Below, piece after piece: positions 46,827-55,902 of a stretch of 64,000 nt of DNA (positions within the stretch are counted from its first letter, which is position 1; every line of letters begins with the position of its first letter). A program made the translations under genes and the position numbers. Source of the stretch: Orientia tsutsugamushi. GTDB lineage: Bacteria; Pseudomonadota; Alphaproteobacteria; Rickettsiales; Rickettsiaceae. The DNA lies in assembly GCF_900327275.1 (NCBI RefSeq), contig NZ_LS398548.1:310001-374000 (forward strand), in the 5' to 3' direction. A model generated the notes under the pieces. It saw nothing but the letters and a program-made list of their open reading frames with translations, ran no database searches and was not told where the DNA came from.

Positions 46827-47639
46827 TTATACAGCCTCAGCCCTTATTGCATCTTGACCTGATATTGGTCCCAATTTCATAGATTCATATGCTGCTTCTA
46901 CATGATTAAGCTCATCTGTATGATTATTAAGTGCATATGGTTCTTCATAATGATGGTTACCATTATTATCTTGGAAATCTGTTGGCATGTTTTCTGCATT
47001 GAAATTTTTAACACCAGTATTAGCATTTGTACCTACGTCTACACCTGTTATAGCAATAGAACCGGTTTTACTTTTTTTATAATACAAACAATATAGTGCT
47101 ATAGAACCTGCTATAGAAGTTACTCCTAATATCAACGCTAATAGCTTATAATAAGCTGAATTATTTTCATCTGCGGAGCTAGCAGTATTATCCATGTTAG
47201 ATGCAAAGTTATAAAGTGCTGTTAAGTTGCACTCAGTTATTTTACAATAATCCATATCGTACGCAAAATGTTCGCCAGCATCAGTATAATAATCTCTTAT
47301 AATACTTGTATCCGTTGATGTAGCATTACTGAATGTTAATATCTCTTGAGGTGTGCATTCACGAAAATCAGAGTTAGGTTCTCCTATAAAATGACGTAGT
47401 ATATCATGAGGCCCTTTAACACCAGTAGTCACATCGTCCGTATTACATGTAAATGACATTCTCATATCAGTAGCATTAGAAGATGGCTGCCTCATTGTAG
47501 TTACTATACAATCTAACGATATGTTTCCTGTAATATGTGATATACACCACGCAGCATATTCAAGAGTTTTATTTGCTATTGAAATAGCTCCAGTTCCTAT
47601 TATGTTACTAACAGAAAAATTAAACATATTTATAATCAC
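46827..47639 (-). CDS. One-pass membrane protein with Tyr-containing cytosolic-type tail
   Basis: A 270-residue protein of unknown family. A hydrophobic N-terminal segment (FSVSNIIGTGAISIANKTLE) is followed by a Cys-containing extracytosolic-like region, one strong membrane helix (LLALILGVTSIAGSIALYCL) ended by YYKKSK, and an acidic His/Asn-rich tail. The tail has NHHYEEPYALNNH and AAYESMKLG, which resemble EPIYA-like tyrosine motifs of secreted effectors. It lies between traD_Ti and a SpoT-like gene, so it is RAGE cargo. Function is not known; an effector or surface role is inference. Confidence 0.55.
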   Translation of the reverse strand: MIINMFNFSVSNIIGTGAISIANKTLEYAAWCISHITGNISLDCIVTTMRQPSSNATDMRMSFTCNTDDVTTGVKGPHDILRHFIGEPNSDFRECTPQEILTFSNATSTDTSIIRDYYTDAGEHFAYDMDYCKITECNLTALYNFASNMDNTASSADENNSAYYKLLALILGVTSIAGSIALYCLYYKKSKTGSIAITGVDVGTNANTGVKNFNAENMPTDFQDNNGNHHYEEPYALNNHTDELNHVEAAYESMKLGPISGQDAIRAEAV

Positions 47640-47702
47640 CTTTAGTTAATTTTTAGTAACTAATTATGTTGTTATTTTAATAATTGTCAATTATTAACTA
47701 AA

Positions 47703-48278
47703 TTAACTAGCATACAGCTTACAGTATTTATTTAGCTCTATAGCAATTTCTTGTAATTTAAGATATTCAGCAAGAGGTATAAATTCTTGCTGCGTTTCTA
47801 GTATGATTTCTTGTCTTTTTTCATAAGGTTTTATTGATACAGTCTGAATATTATGGAATCGGTCGAAAAGCTTAATTAATAATAGTTCTGTTTTATTTTG
47901 TCTATAAAATGTTTGAATCATTTCTCTAGAACTAATTTTTTTATTATCCTTAATCCTGGTGAGATCTGAAACCTGTTCTGCAATATTATGACCAAATTCT
48001 TGACCTATTTTTTCTTTAGTTAGTGTTGTGTCTTCGATGGTATCATGTAGTATTGCTGTAATAATCGTATCTGTTTCAAAGCTGTAGTCTGATACCATAT
48101 AAGCTACTTCTAATGGATGTGTGTAGTATAGTTCTCCTGTATCTCTCTTTTGCTGACCATGATATTTTTGGGCATAAAATATTGCTTTTTCAACTTTATC
48201 AAGATCAATTTCAGTATTAAATCTTACGTTGGTTTCAAACAGCTTATTTAGTAAGCTCTCGCTATAAAAGTTTATCAT
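47703..48278 (-). CDS. SpoT-like (p)ppGpp hydrolase (HD domain only)
   Basis: A 191-residue intact paralogue of the protein at 10104-10682: MINFYSESLLNKLFETNVRF at the start, THPLEVAYMVSDYSFETD and ILHDTIEDTTLTKEKI with the metal-binding His-Asp. No synthetase domain. It lies between the membrane protein and a pair of histidine-kinase-like genes, all on the minus strand. Confidence 0.85.
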   Translation of the reverse strand: MINFYSESLLNKLFETNVRFNTEIDLDKVEKAIFYAQKYHGQQKRDTGELYYTHPLEVAYMVSDYSFETDTIITAILHDTIEDTTLTKEKIGQEFGHNIAEQVSDLTRIKDNKKISSREMIQTFYRQNKTELLLIKLFDRFHNIQTVSIKPYEKRQEIILETQQEFIPLAEYLKLQEIAIELNKYCKLYAS

Positions 48279-48378
48279 TTTTCATCTCTAAATAATCTTT
48301 AATAAATTATACAATAAATTAAACTTTTTATATACTTCAATCTTAGATAAAAACTGCGAAAGAAGCGAATTAATTTGA

Positions 48379-49236
48379 TTAAAAAAGTTGTACTGGAATA
48401 TTGCAAGTAATGGTTGTAAACTTGTCTTTTTCGCTTTCTATTTCCATTTCTCCATTAAGTTGATTAATAAGGTAATTTACAAACCATAATCCTGATTCAA
48501 GCATTAGTGGATAGTCTCGTACCAACTCAAAATCAGCTAATTTAGCTTTTATATTCCCTAATTTTTCTTTTGAAATACCGCTTCCTGTATCGTGTATTCT
48601 AAATTGTAGTATGTTATCGCTTTTTATATAATTTTTTACAGTAAACAAATGAACTGTAATTATAACCTGGCAGCTGCGATTAAATCTAATGACGCTTCCT
48701 ATTAATTGACTTAATATAGCTTGTAAGTGATCACTATTTCCAATCACAATATCCTTCATTTTGTACTGAAAATTGTAATTGATTTTTATATCTTTCTCTT
48801 TTGCAATGTCTTCTAGTCTCCTGACGGCATCCTTTACTAGCTTTTGTATGCTAAATTTTTTTAAACATAAATTTTCATGCTCAATTTCGCTTCTAAGCGT
48901 GTAAACTACATCATTACAGTACTCTTGGAGATTTGCTGATCGATTTAATATTGTTTTCAGCTTATCTTTATTTTCCGAATCATTTAACATGATCTCGCTT
49001 GCAAGCCTTACAATTTCACTCGTTGCAATATTAAATCTATATTTAATCTCCTGTATTAAATATGTACAATATTCTTTCAATGATTCAGCTACCTCGACCT
49101 GATACTTCGCTTTTCTTAACTTTGTTATTATCTCCATATATTCATCGATATTCTCACTCTCTCCATTCACTAACGTAATTGGTATTGGAGGAATTTGTAC
49201 CATCCATTTGTTAATTGTTTTCTTCTTTTCTTTCAT
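48379..49236 (-). CDS. Histidine-kinase-like ATPase protein, degenerate
   Basis: A 285-residue soluble protein without membrane segments. An N-terminal helical part replaces the phospho-acceptor region; a GHKL-type ATPase domain follows with the G box FRIHDTGSGISKEK and the end LESGLWFVNYLINQLNGEME. The N-box position reads QLIGSVIRFN: the key Asn of NAxKF is Ser, and no phospho-acceptor His block is clear. It overlaps the upstream kinase-like gene by 26 bases. Either it binds ATP weakly or it works as a partner protein. Confidence 0.7.
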   Translation of the reverse strand: MKEKKKTINKWMVQIPPIPITLVNGESENIDEYMEIITKLRKAKYQVEVAESLKEYCTYLIQEIKYRFNIATSEIVRLASEIMLNDSENKDKLKTILNRSANLQEYCNDVVYTLRSEIEHENLCLKKFSIQKLVKDAVRRLEDIAKEKDIKINYNFQYKMKDIVIGNSDHLQAILSQLIGSVIRFNRSCQVIITVHLFTVKNYIKSDNILQFRIHDTGSGISKEKLGNIKAKLADFELVRDYPLMLESGLWFVNYLINQLNGEMEIESEKDKFTTITCNIPVQLF

Positions 49237-49987
49237 AGCATTCTCCTAAAGAATAATTCAAACTAGTTATTGGCACTTCAAATGAAAAAGTTATGTAATT
49301 ATTTTCCTCTTTTGCTCTTAGTCTTCCTTTTAGCTGATCTGTAAGATGTTTTATAAATGCTAATCCTTCTCCTAGTTCTTGATACATTACCAAATTCGTA
49401 TTCTCTAGTTCAGCATTTATTCTTTCTAATTTTTCTTTAGAAGTGCTTAGTCCTATGTTTTGTACTGTAAATTGTAATATTTCTGAATACTGATTGAGGT
49501 TAATAGTAATCTTGCTATTTTTGCTGCTATTTATAATAGCACTACCAATTAACTGACTTATTACTGCTTTTATTCGAAAACTATCTCCAATCAGAACCGT
49601 CTTTATGTCATTTTGAACATTTAGCTTTATATTCTCATTTTCAAAATGTTCCCTCATTCTGATAACGGTATTATTTATTAGCAATTCTATGTTAAATGTT
49701 TCAATTCTTACATTCGTTGATGCTATGTATTGTCTAAATAAAAAAATCATTCCATTTAGAGAAGCTATTATATTTACTTTTTTTCTGTCGTAGTTATTTA
49801 CTATTAGCCTAAAATATTGTATCCACTCTATGCAATTTATGCTTACTTGTTCAGATTCCTCTAGCTGAAAGTATAGTTTTTGCAATTCAGCGTCTATCTG
49901 TTTTATTGTTGTGCTATTAATTCCCTCTGTAGATAATTTTTCGGTTAATTTATTGATTTTATTTTGACCTTCGTCTTGAATAGGCAT
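49211..49987 (-). CDS. Histidine-kinase-like ATPase protein, degenerate
   Basis: A 258-residue relative of the next gene. It starts MPIQDEGQNKINKLTEKLST after AGGGGA. The helical N-terminal half includes SINCIEWIQYFRLIVNNYDR. The GHKL domain has QLIGSAIINSSKN in place of the N box and IGLSTSKEKLERINA at the G1 position, which lacks the usual DxGxGI. The catalytic signature is thus largely lost, yet the frame is intact. It is translationally coupled to 48379-49236. Confidence 0.65.
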   Translation of the reverse strand: MPIQDEGQNKINKLTEKLSTEGINSTTIKQIDAELQKLYFQLEESEQVSINCIEWIQYFRLIVNNYDRKKVNIIASLNGMIFLFRQYIASTNVRIETFNIELLINNTVIRMREHFENENIKLNVQNDIKTVLIGDSFRIKAVISQLIGSAIINSSKNSKITINLNQYSEILQFTVQNIGLSTSKEKLERINAELENTNLVMYQELGEGLAFIKHLTDQLKGRLRAKEENNYITFSFEVPITSLNYSLGECYERKEENN

Positions 49988-50353
49988 AGAATTCCCCTAC
50001 TGTTTTTGTTTAAAAAATGGTTTCTGAAGATTAATTCCAAAAGTTCAACCCTTTGTTTTATTTAATCTTCAGATCATTATCATCAAAGTTTTGAAACCTA
50101 GATAATATAAGGTATAGAGTAGCATTATATTTTTTACCAGTCTATTAAAATCTTTTAATTTACAGGCTAAATTTTTGCATAATAATCTAATGTTGATGCG
50201 AAATTATCACATTCCTTGCTTATGGTTATAATAAATCTTATTCAAAAAGGATGCATAAAGAGCCTTGTAAGCGTTATTATTACTAGCACTACAAGCTGTT
50301 TTCTGGTATAATCTCAATAGAGATTCAACTAACATAAATTAATTAAACTTCAT
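49988..50353. other. Divergent intergenic region
   Basis: About 365 AT-rich bases between the minus-strand kinase pair and the plus-strand methylase. No ORF, RNA gene or repeat is recognised; promoters for both sides should lie here. Confidence 0.4.
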
Positions 50354-51164
50354 GTGTCAGTAGCTGTTGCTAATAAGTCTAAGCCTTTCCTTCATTGGAT
50401 TGGTAGTAAACGAAGAATTGTTAATAAATTAATAGAACATCTTCCTCAAGGTCCACACTATAATTACTATGAACCATTTCTTGGTGGAGGTGCTTTATTT
50501 TTTCAAGTTAGGCATCTTTTTAAACAATGTTTTTTGTCTGACATCAATCTTGATTTAATTACTAGCTATAATGCTGTTAAAAATAATCCTAATGAGGTCA
50601 ATAGATTACTGAGTTTATATCACAAACATCATTCGAAGGATTATTATTATAAAGTTAAAAACAAATATAGTAATAATCCGAATGAAATTACCGCAAAATT
50701 TATATATCTTAATAAATACTCTTTTAGGGGAATTTATAGAGTCTACAAAAATGGACAATCTGCTCAAACATTTTCTGGTGAATGCTACATTAAACTCCAC
50801 ATTGCATCTAGAATAAACCAATGCAGCAGCCTTCTACATGGTGTATCAATTTGCGCTATGGATTTTTCGTTTATAGAGCCTAAAAAAGGTGACTTCGTTT
50901 ATCTTGATCCACCTTACCACCAATCAGGAGAACGGTTCTACACTAGAGTTCCATTTGATGAAAAAGAGCAAATTAGACTACGAGATTTTGTTTATGAACT
51001 ACACAATAAAGGTGTTAAAATTATGCTTTCAAATAATAACACTGCCTTCATTAAAGACTTATACAAAGACTTCTTCATTACTCATATTTGGAGTTACATA
51101 CTCAATCAATGAACAACGCAATCCTGTTAATGAGCTAATCATTACTAACTATAAAACTTGCTAG
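50354..51164 (+). pseudogene. D12-class adenine-N6 DNA methyltransferase (Dam-like), C-terminal frameshift
   Basis: Methylates adenine in a short DNA site. It uses a GTG start. The N-terminal motif is FLHWIGSKRRIV, the SAM-binding motif PFLGGGALFF, and the catalytic DPPY is in FVYLDPPYHQSG near residue 185. A short deletion near 51088 replaces the natural end (FGVTYSINEQRNPVNELIIT, present in the next frame to 51164) with WSYILNQ. Only about 25 residues are lost, so some activity is possible. Probably RAGE cargo. Confidence 0.8.
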
Positions 51165-51167
51165 TTA

Positions 51168-51719
51168 TTAAATGTGAACCCGCAATCCAAATCGTATATG
51201 AATAGGAAGTGGTCTATAGTTAGCTATTGTGCTACATTCAATGTCTAAATATGTATCTCTTGATAAATTTATTGTTGTACCAACTCCGTCTAAATATGTA
51301 TCTCTTGATAAGTTTATTGTTGTACCAACTCCCAAGTCTATACCAGTACCGCTATCACTATTGAAAGCTGATACTAGGCCACCTGTAACAACAATTGATG
51401 CTTTGTTACCTTCAATTATATTGTAATAATAATTTCCTTGAATAAAGTTATCTCTACAGTTGTGATGACACATAAATCCTAATCTTACATCCATTCTGTG
51501 CCGATCTAATCTATAACCAATTCCAGCTTCTAATGTATCGTAGCTAGTAGCAATACCAGTTGAAAATTTTATATAGAATTGTTGTGAAGTATCAATACTA
51601 TCTTTGAAAGCATTGAAGTTTACATTATTATTTGCTGTACATATCGATGGTGAAGATAATACAACGAATGCTAATATAACAGCATAACACAGTTGTAAAA
51701 TTGATTTCAAAACATTCAT
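51168..51719 (-). CDS. Small outer-membrane beta-barrel-like protein
   Basis: About 183 residues from the ATG at 51719 (chosen over 51746 because AGAGAAG lies just before it). A signal peptide (QLCYAVILAFVVLSS, ending SICTA) is followed by short amphipathic strands: FYIKFSTGIATSYDTLEAGI, MDVRLGFMC, YYYNIIEGNKASIVVTGGL. A 45-base tandem duplication gives two copies of GVGTTINLSRDTYLD. The C-terminal pattern IHIRFGLRVHI ends in alternating hydrophobic residues as barrels do. The family is not identified. Confidence 0.6.
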   Translation of the reverse strand: MNVLKSILQLCYAVILAFVVLSSPSICTANNNVNFNAFKDSIDTSQQFYIKFSTGIATSYDTLEAGIGYRLDRHRMDVRLGFMCHHNCRDNFIQGNYYYNIIEGNKASIVVTGGLVSAFNSDSGTGIDLGVGTTINLSRDTYLDGVGTTINLSRDTYLDIECSTIANYRPLPIHIRFGLRVHI

Positions 51720-51765
51720 ATTAACTTCTCTTTTTAATATTAACATATTGGTTGTCTGTTAAAAC

Positions 51766-52410
51766 CTAATACCATGGGACCGATTGTTCCGTTAGAAAAT
51801 TGAATATATCTGCATTACCGCTTTTAGCAGCATAATCTATAGGAGTCATGCCATTATCATCTTTTGCATCAATATCAGCACCATAATCAATCAAAAGCTG
51901 TATAACATCTACGATATCATTACGAACAGCAATATGTAGTAGTGTTTCTCCTTCATCATATTTTTTATTAATACCAGTAGAATTATGTTTTAGCATAATT
52001 GCTAAAGGTTCTACACATTTGCATTTAGCAGCATCAGATAAAGGTGTATTACCTTGATTATTCTCGATATTTACATCAGCATTATATTTTAGCAGTAATG
52101 CTATATGATCATTGCAATAGGTAGGATATTTTTCGAAAAATTCATAATATACTTGAATTGTGTCAACAACGAGATGTAAAGCAGTGTGCCCATCATTATT
52201 TTTTGCGTTTACATTAGCTCCATTGTTCAACAAAATCTTAGCAATAGGTAGATTCTTATATTTCAAAGCAACAGATAAAGCTGTAGTACCGTCGTTATAT
52301 TTTGAATTGACAAGTGTACTATCCTTATTAATAAGCTGCTGTACTTTTTTAATATCACCATCTTGAATAGCGCTATGTAAGGTATACTTAGTCTTAGATT
52401 TTAATATCAT
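51766..52410 (-). CDS. Ankyrin-repeat protein
   Basis: A 214-residue protein of about five ankyrin repeats, including IAKILLNNGANVNAKNNDGH, LLKYNADVNIENNQGNTPLS, LLIDYGADIDAKDDNGMTPI and YAAKSGNADIFNFLT. Ankyrin repeats bind proteins; several Orientia Ank proteins are type I-secreted effectors. This one lacks an obvious F-box end. Intact; it lies between the barrel-like gene and a SpoT remnant. Confidence 0.85.
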   Translation of the reverse strand: MILKSKTKYTLHSAIQDGDIKKVQQLINKDSTLVNSKYNDGTTALSVALKYKNLPIAKILLNNGANVNAKNNDGHTALHLVVDTIQVYYEFFEKYPTYCNDHIALLLKYNADVNIENNQGNTPLSDAAKCKCVEPLAIMLKHNSTGINKKYDEGETLLHIAVRNDIVDVIQLLIDYGADIDAKDDNGMTPIDYAAKSGNADIFNFLTEQSVPWY

Positions 52411-52444
52411 ATATTTAATCCTTTCATTCTCAATTATTTACTCA

Positions 52445-53020
52445 TTAGCTAGCATGAAGTTTACAATATTCGCTTAAGCGTTCTCCAATCTCTGGTAGTT
52501 TAAGGTATTCAGCAAGAGCTATAAATTCTTGCTGAGTTTCAAATATTATTTCTTGCCTTTTGTGAGGAGGTTTGATGAATATAGTTGTAATATTATGGAA
52601 TCTATCAAAAAGTTTGATCAGTAATAGTTCTGTTTTATTTTGGCTGCGTAATATTTGTATCATTTCCATAGCACTGATTTTCTTATTATCCCTAACTCTG
52701 GTAAGGTCTGAAACCTGTTCTGCAATATTAGCACCAAATTCGTACCTTATTCTTTCTTTAGTTAGTGTTGTGTCTTCGATGGTATCATGTAGTATTGCAG
52801 TAATAATTGTATCTGTTTCAAAGCTGTGGTCTGATACCATGCGCGCTACTTTCAATGGATGTGTGTAGTATAGTTCTCAAGTATCTCTCTTTTGCTGGCC
52901 ATGATATTTTTTAGCGTAAAGTATTGCTTTTTCAACTCTATCAAGATCAATTTTGGCGTTAAATATTATGTTGGTTCTGAACAGCTTATTTATTAAGCTC
53001 TCACTATAAAAATCTATCAT
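52445..53020 (-). pseudogene. SpoT-like hydrolase with nonsense codon
   Basis: Aligns over its whole length with the genes at 10104 and 47703, starting MIDFYSESLINKLFRTN at 53020. At KRDT*ELYYTHP the Gly codon GGA has become TGA, leaving only the later part (KVARMVSDHSFETD, ILHDTIEDTTLTKERI) open from 52855. The rest of the frame is undamaged, so the mutation is probably recent. Confidence 0.85.
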
Positions 53021-53255
53021 TCTCCATCTCTAAATAGTTATTAATAAATTATACCATAATTCAAACTTTTTGTATACTCCAATCCCAGATAAAAACTGGA
53101 AAAGAAGCAAATTAAATTATAAAATTTTTGATTCAGTTATCACGATGCTAAAACTAATCTTAAGTTACATATCTCTGGTGTTAATGAGTAAAATTTTGCT
53201 GTAATTTTTTTTTGGACCAGCATTTTTTCATTTATGCATAATCTAGTGTTTATTA
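53021..53255. repeat. Non-coding RAGE segment (copy 2 of 10683-10915)
   Basis: Nearly the same sequence as that upstream of the SpoT-like gene at 10104, followed in both cases by the end of dnaB. No ORF is recognised. Confidence 0.65.
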
Positions 53256-53328
53256 ACCTTGATGAGAGTTTTTAACAATATTGCCAAATTTAGAATACCT
53301 ACTATTATAGTGCAACTTCATATGTCCA
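53256..53328 (-). pseudogene. dnaB: DnaB extreme C-terminal remnant
   Basis: Minus-strand sequence encoding SRYSKFGNIVKNSHQG, matching the end of the dnaB remnant at 10916. All the rest has been replaced by a winged-helix gene fragment. Confidence 0.65.
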
Positions 53329-53575
53329 TGAAAAAAGTTTCAGGTTGACCTGAAATTTCTTTCATGTTGGGACGAAATTTTTTTTCTGGTAAGGCTATAT
53401 TTTCTTCTTTTCCTTTTTCACTATAGTGCTGAAAATTTTTTAGAAGTTTTATGCAAGGTACATTACGTAACTTAACATTGTCTTTAATTATTGTCCTATT
53501 TTCAACTTCAATAAAACCTGCATCCTGCCTTAGAAGACAGATTTTTGCCTATAGATCATGTTATTACATATCATT
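53329..53575 (-). pseudogene. Winged-helix RAGE protein, C-terminal remnant
   Basis: The minus strand encodes AGFIEVENRTIIKDNVKLRN, CIKLLKNFQHYSEKGKEENI, ALPEKKFRPNMKEISGQPET and FFMDI, as in the protein at 57395. Upstream of it a short match to the gene's leader (ATGATCTATAGGCAAAA, near 53552) remains, so the gene body was deleted internally. Confidence 0.7.
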
Positions 53576-53627
53576 TATGGTGTTTTAAAGCATAATTCTC
53601 CTTTTAATCCTAATGTTTTAATCAATC

Positions 53628-53682
53628 AGAAATAATAATTTTATAAAAACTTACATCTTTTTTATAAAATTATTATTTCTTT
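53628..53682. terminator. Strong hairpin, candidate bidirectional terminator
   Basis: Arms 53628-53648 (AGAAATAATAATTTTATAAA...) and 53660-53680 are perfect reverse complements around an 11-base loop, and TTTT follows on the plus strand. All pairs but a few are A-T, so termination strength is uncertain. Confidence 0.45.
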
Positions 53683-54062
53683 TCTTGATTTTTAACACTA
53701 TATCTAGTGTCTCTTATACAACAAAAAATATCGTTTATAAGAAGCGCTTTATAGTTTTAATTTACTAGGTTAGTAGCTAGTAACGCAATCTTTGATTTAA
53801 AAATTGCATTAAATCTTAAGCTTTTTAGATTGAATAGATTAAATAATAACTTATTATGTTAATAAAATGGTTTAATGATGTTAAGCAAAAATAAAATAGA
53901 GCTATCCAGCAGTAAAAACAAACCTAGCAACCAGTACTTTCATGCAAAGAACAAGGTGAAAAGCTATTGTTGCTAAACAATTAAAAGTTACATTTGATAG
54001 AAGCAATAATACATATAATATGTATATTTTTATAAATTTATAAAATTTTAAGTTATTTTGAT
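53683..54062. other. Region upstream of nrdA
   Basis: About 380 AT-rich bases with no ORF. It should hold the nrdAB promoter. I see no NrdR box pair that I can defend. Confidence 0.4.
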
Positions 54063-55880
54063 ATGACAAGCTCACCAAAATTTAATATAAAAATCAATAA
54101 TGAACGGAATAAGTTACTATCTACTTCTAGTCAGGCTACTCTAGCAGATAGATATCTACTTAAAGGTGAAACATTCCAAGATTTATGCGTAAGGATAGCA
54201 AGTTATTACGCTGATAATAAATCCCACGCTCAAAGATTGTACGACTATATGAGCCAACATTGGTTTTTACCAGCCACTCCTATATTAAGCAATGGAGGTA
54301 CTAATAGGGGATTGGCAATATCTTGTTTTGTAAATGAAGTAGAAGATAGCCTTCATGGAATAGTTAATACATGGATTGAAAATGTTTGGTTAGCATCACG
54401 TGGTGGTGGTATTGGAAGCTACTGGGGTAATGTTCGATCTATTAATGAAAAAATTGGCGAAAACGGATATAGTTCTGGAATTATCCCATTTATCAAAGTT
54501 CAAGATACTATGACTCTTGCTATTTCACAAGGATCTTTAAGACGCGGCAGTGCTGCAGTTTATCTGCCAGTTTCTCATCCAGAAATAGAAGAGTTTATTG
54601 ATATCAGAAGACACACAGGTGGAGATTCTAATCGTAAGTCATTAAATATTCACCACGGGATAGTAATCTCTGATCAATTTATGCATGCTGTTGAAAAAAA
54701 TGAGTCATGGAATTTAATTAGCCCTTATGATAATAGAATCATTAATACAGTTAAAGCTAGAGATTTATGGGTTAAACTTTTAACAACTAGAATTGAAACT
54801 GGAGAGCCTTATATTCTATTCATTGATACAGTCAATAAATCTTTACCTGAGCATCATCAAAAATTAGGATTAAAGGTAAAAACATCTAATTTATGTAGTG
54901 AAATAACTCTACCGACTGGCCGTGATTATACAAATAACATTAGGACAGCAGTATGCTGCCTATCATCATTAAACCTAGAATATTTTGAACTATGGCAAAG
55001 TAATGAACATTTTATACCAGACATTATAAGATTTTTAGACAATGTACTTGAGGATTTTATTAATAAGGCTCCAAATACAATGTCTAATGCTAAATATTCT
55101 GCTATGCATGAACGTAGTATAGGGCTTGGAGTAATGGGATTTCATTCACTGTTACAAGCTAATAATATACCCATCGCTTCTGTAATGGCTAAAGTCTGGA
55201 ATAAAAAAATATTTGAGCATATAAAATTACAGACAGATAACATGTCTGTAGTTCTAGCTAAGGAGCGTGGAGCATGTATTGATGCTCAAAAATGCAATAT
55301 ACAGGAAAGATTTAGCTATAAAACAGCAATAGCTCCTACAGCTTCAATCTCAATAATAGCTAATAATGCTTCACCAGGCATTGAACCGTATGCTGCTAAC
55401 AGTTTTACTCAGAAAACTTTAACTGGATCATTTTCCATTAAAAATAAGAATTTGGAAAAATTACTTGAGTCTAAAGGACTAAATAATGATCAAGTTTGGT
55501 CTTCAATCGCAACTCATGAAGGCTCAGTGCAACATTTAACTTTTTTATCTGATCATGAAAAAGAAGTATATAAAACTGCTTATGAAATTGATCAGCGTTG
55601 GTTGATAGAATTAGCAGCTGAGCGTGCGAAATTTATTTCACAATCTCAATCACTCAATATATTTCTACCAGGTAATTGCAGTAAACAATTATTACATGAT
55701 ATACATTTTGACGCCTGGAAAAAAAACATAAAAAGTTTATATTATTGTAGATCTACTTCTATTCAACGAGCAGAAAAGGTTTCACATGTAGTTACAATTG
55801 ACAAATTAGCAAAATTAACAGATAAAGAACAACAGCTAGCAACAAGTAATAACGACGATGAATGCTTAGCATGCCAGTAA
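54063..55880 (+). CDS. nrdA: Ribonucleoside-diphosphate reductase, large subunit (class I)
   Basis: Reduces ribonucleotides to deoxyribonucleotides for DNA synthesis. At 605 residues it is much shorter than E. coli NrdA (~760) and starts almost directly in the catalytic barrel (WFLPATPILSNGGTNRGLAI), so the N-terminal ATP-cone that mediates dATP inhibition is absent. Active-site blocks: ISCFVNEVED (reactive Cys), NLCSEITLP (Asn, Cys, Glu) and RTAVCCLSSLN. The C-terminal ECLACQ carries the CxxC pair that re-reduces the enzyme. It precedes nrdB by 22 bases. Confidence 0.95.
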   Translation: MTSSPKFNIKINNERNKLLSTSSQATLADRYLLKGETFQDLCVRIASYYADNKSHAQRLYDYMSQHWFLPATPILSNGGTNRGLAISCFVNEVEDSLHGIVNTWIENVWLASRGGGIGSYWGNVRSINEKIGENGYSSGIIPFIKVQDTMTLAISQGSLRRGSAAVYLPVSHPEIEEFIDIRRHTGGDSNRKSLNIHHGIVISDQFMHAVEKNESWNLISPYDNRIINTVKARDLWVKLLTTRIETGEPYILFIDTVNKSLPEHHQKLGLKVKTSNLCSEITLPTGRDYTNNIRTAVCCLSSLNLEYFELWQSNEHFIPDIIRFLDNVLEDFINKAPNTMSNAKYSAMHERSIGLGVMGFHSLLQANNIPIASVMAKVWNKKIFEHIKLQTDNMSVVLAKERGACIDAQKCNIQERFSYKTAIAPTASISIIANNASPGIEPYAANSFTQKTLTGSFSIKNKNLEKLLESKGLNNDQVWSSIATHEGSVQHLTFLSDHEKEVYKTAYEIDQRWLIELAAERAKFISQSQSLNIFLPGNCSKQLLHDIHFDAWKKNIKSLYYCRSTSIQRAEKVSHVVTIDKLAKLTDKEQQLATSNNDDECLACQ

Positions 55881-55902
55881 TTATAATTTAGGAAAGAGAA
55901 CA

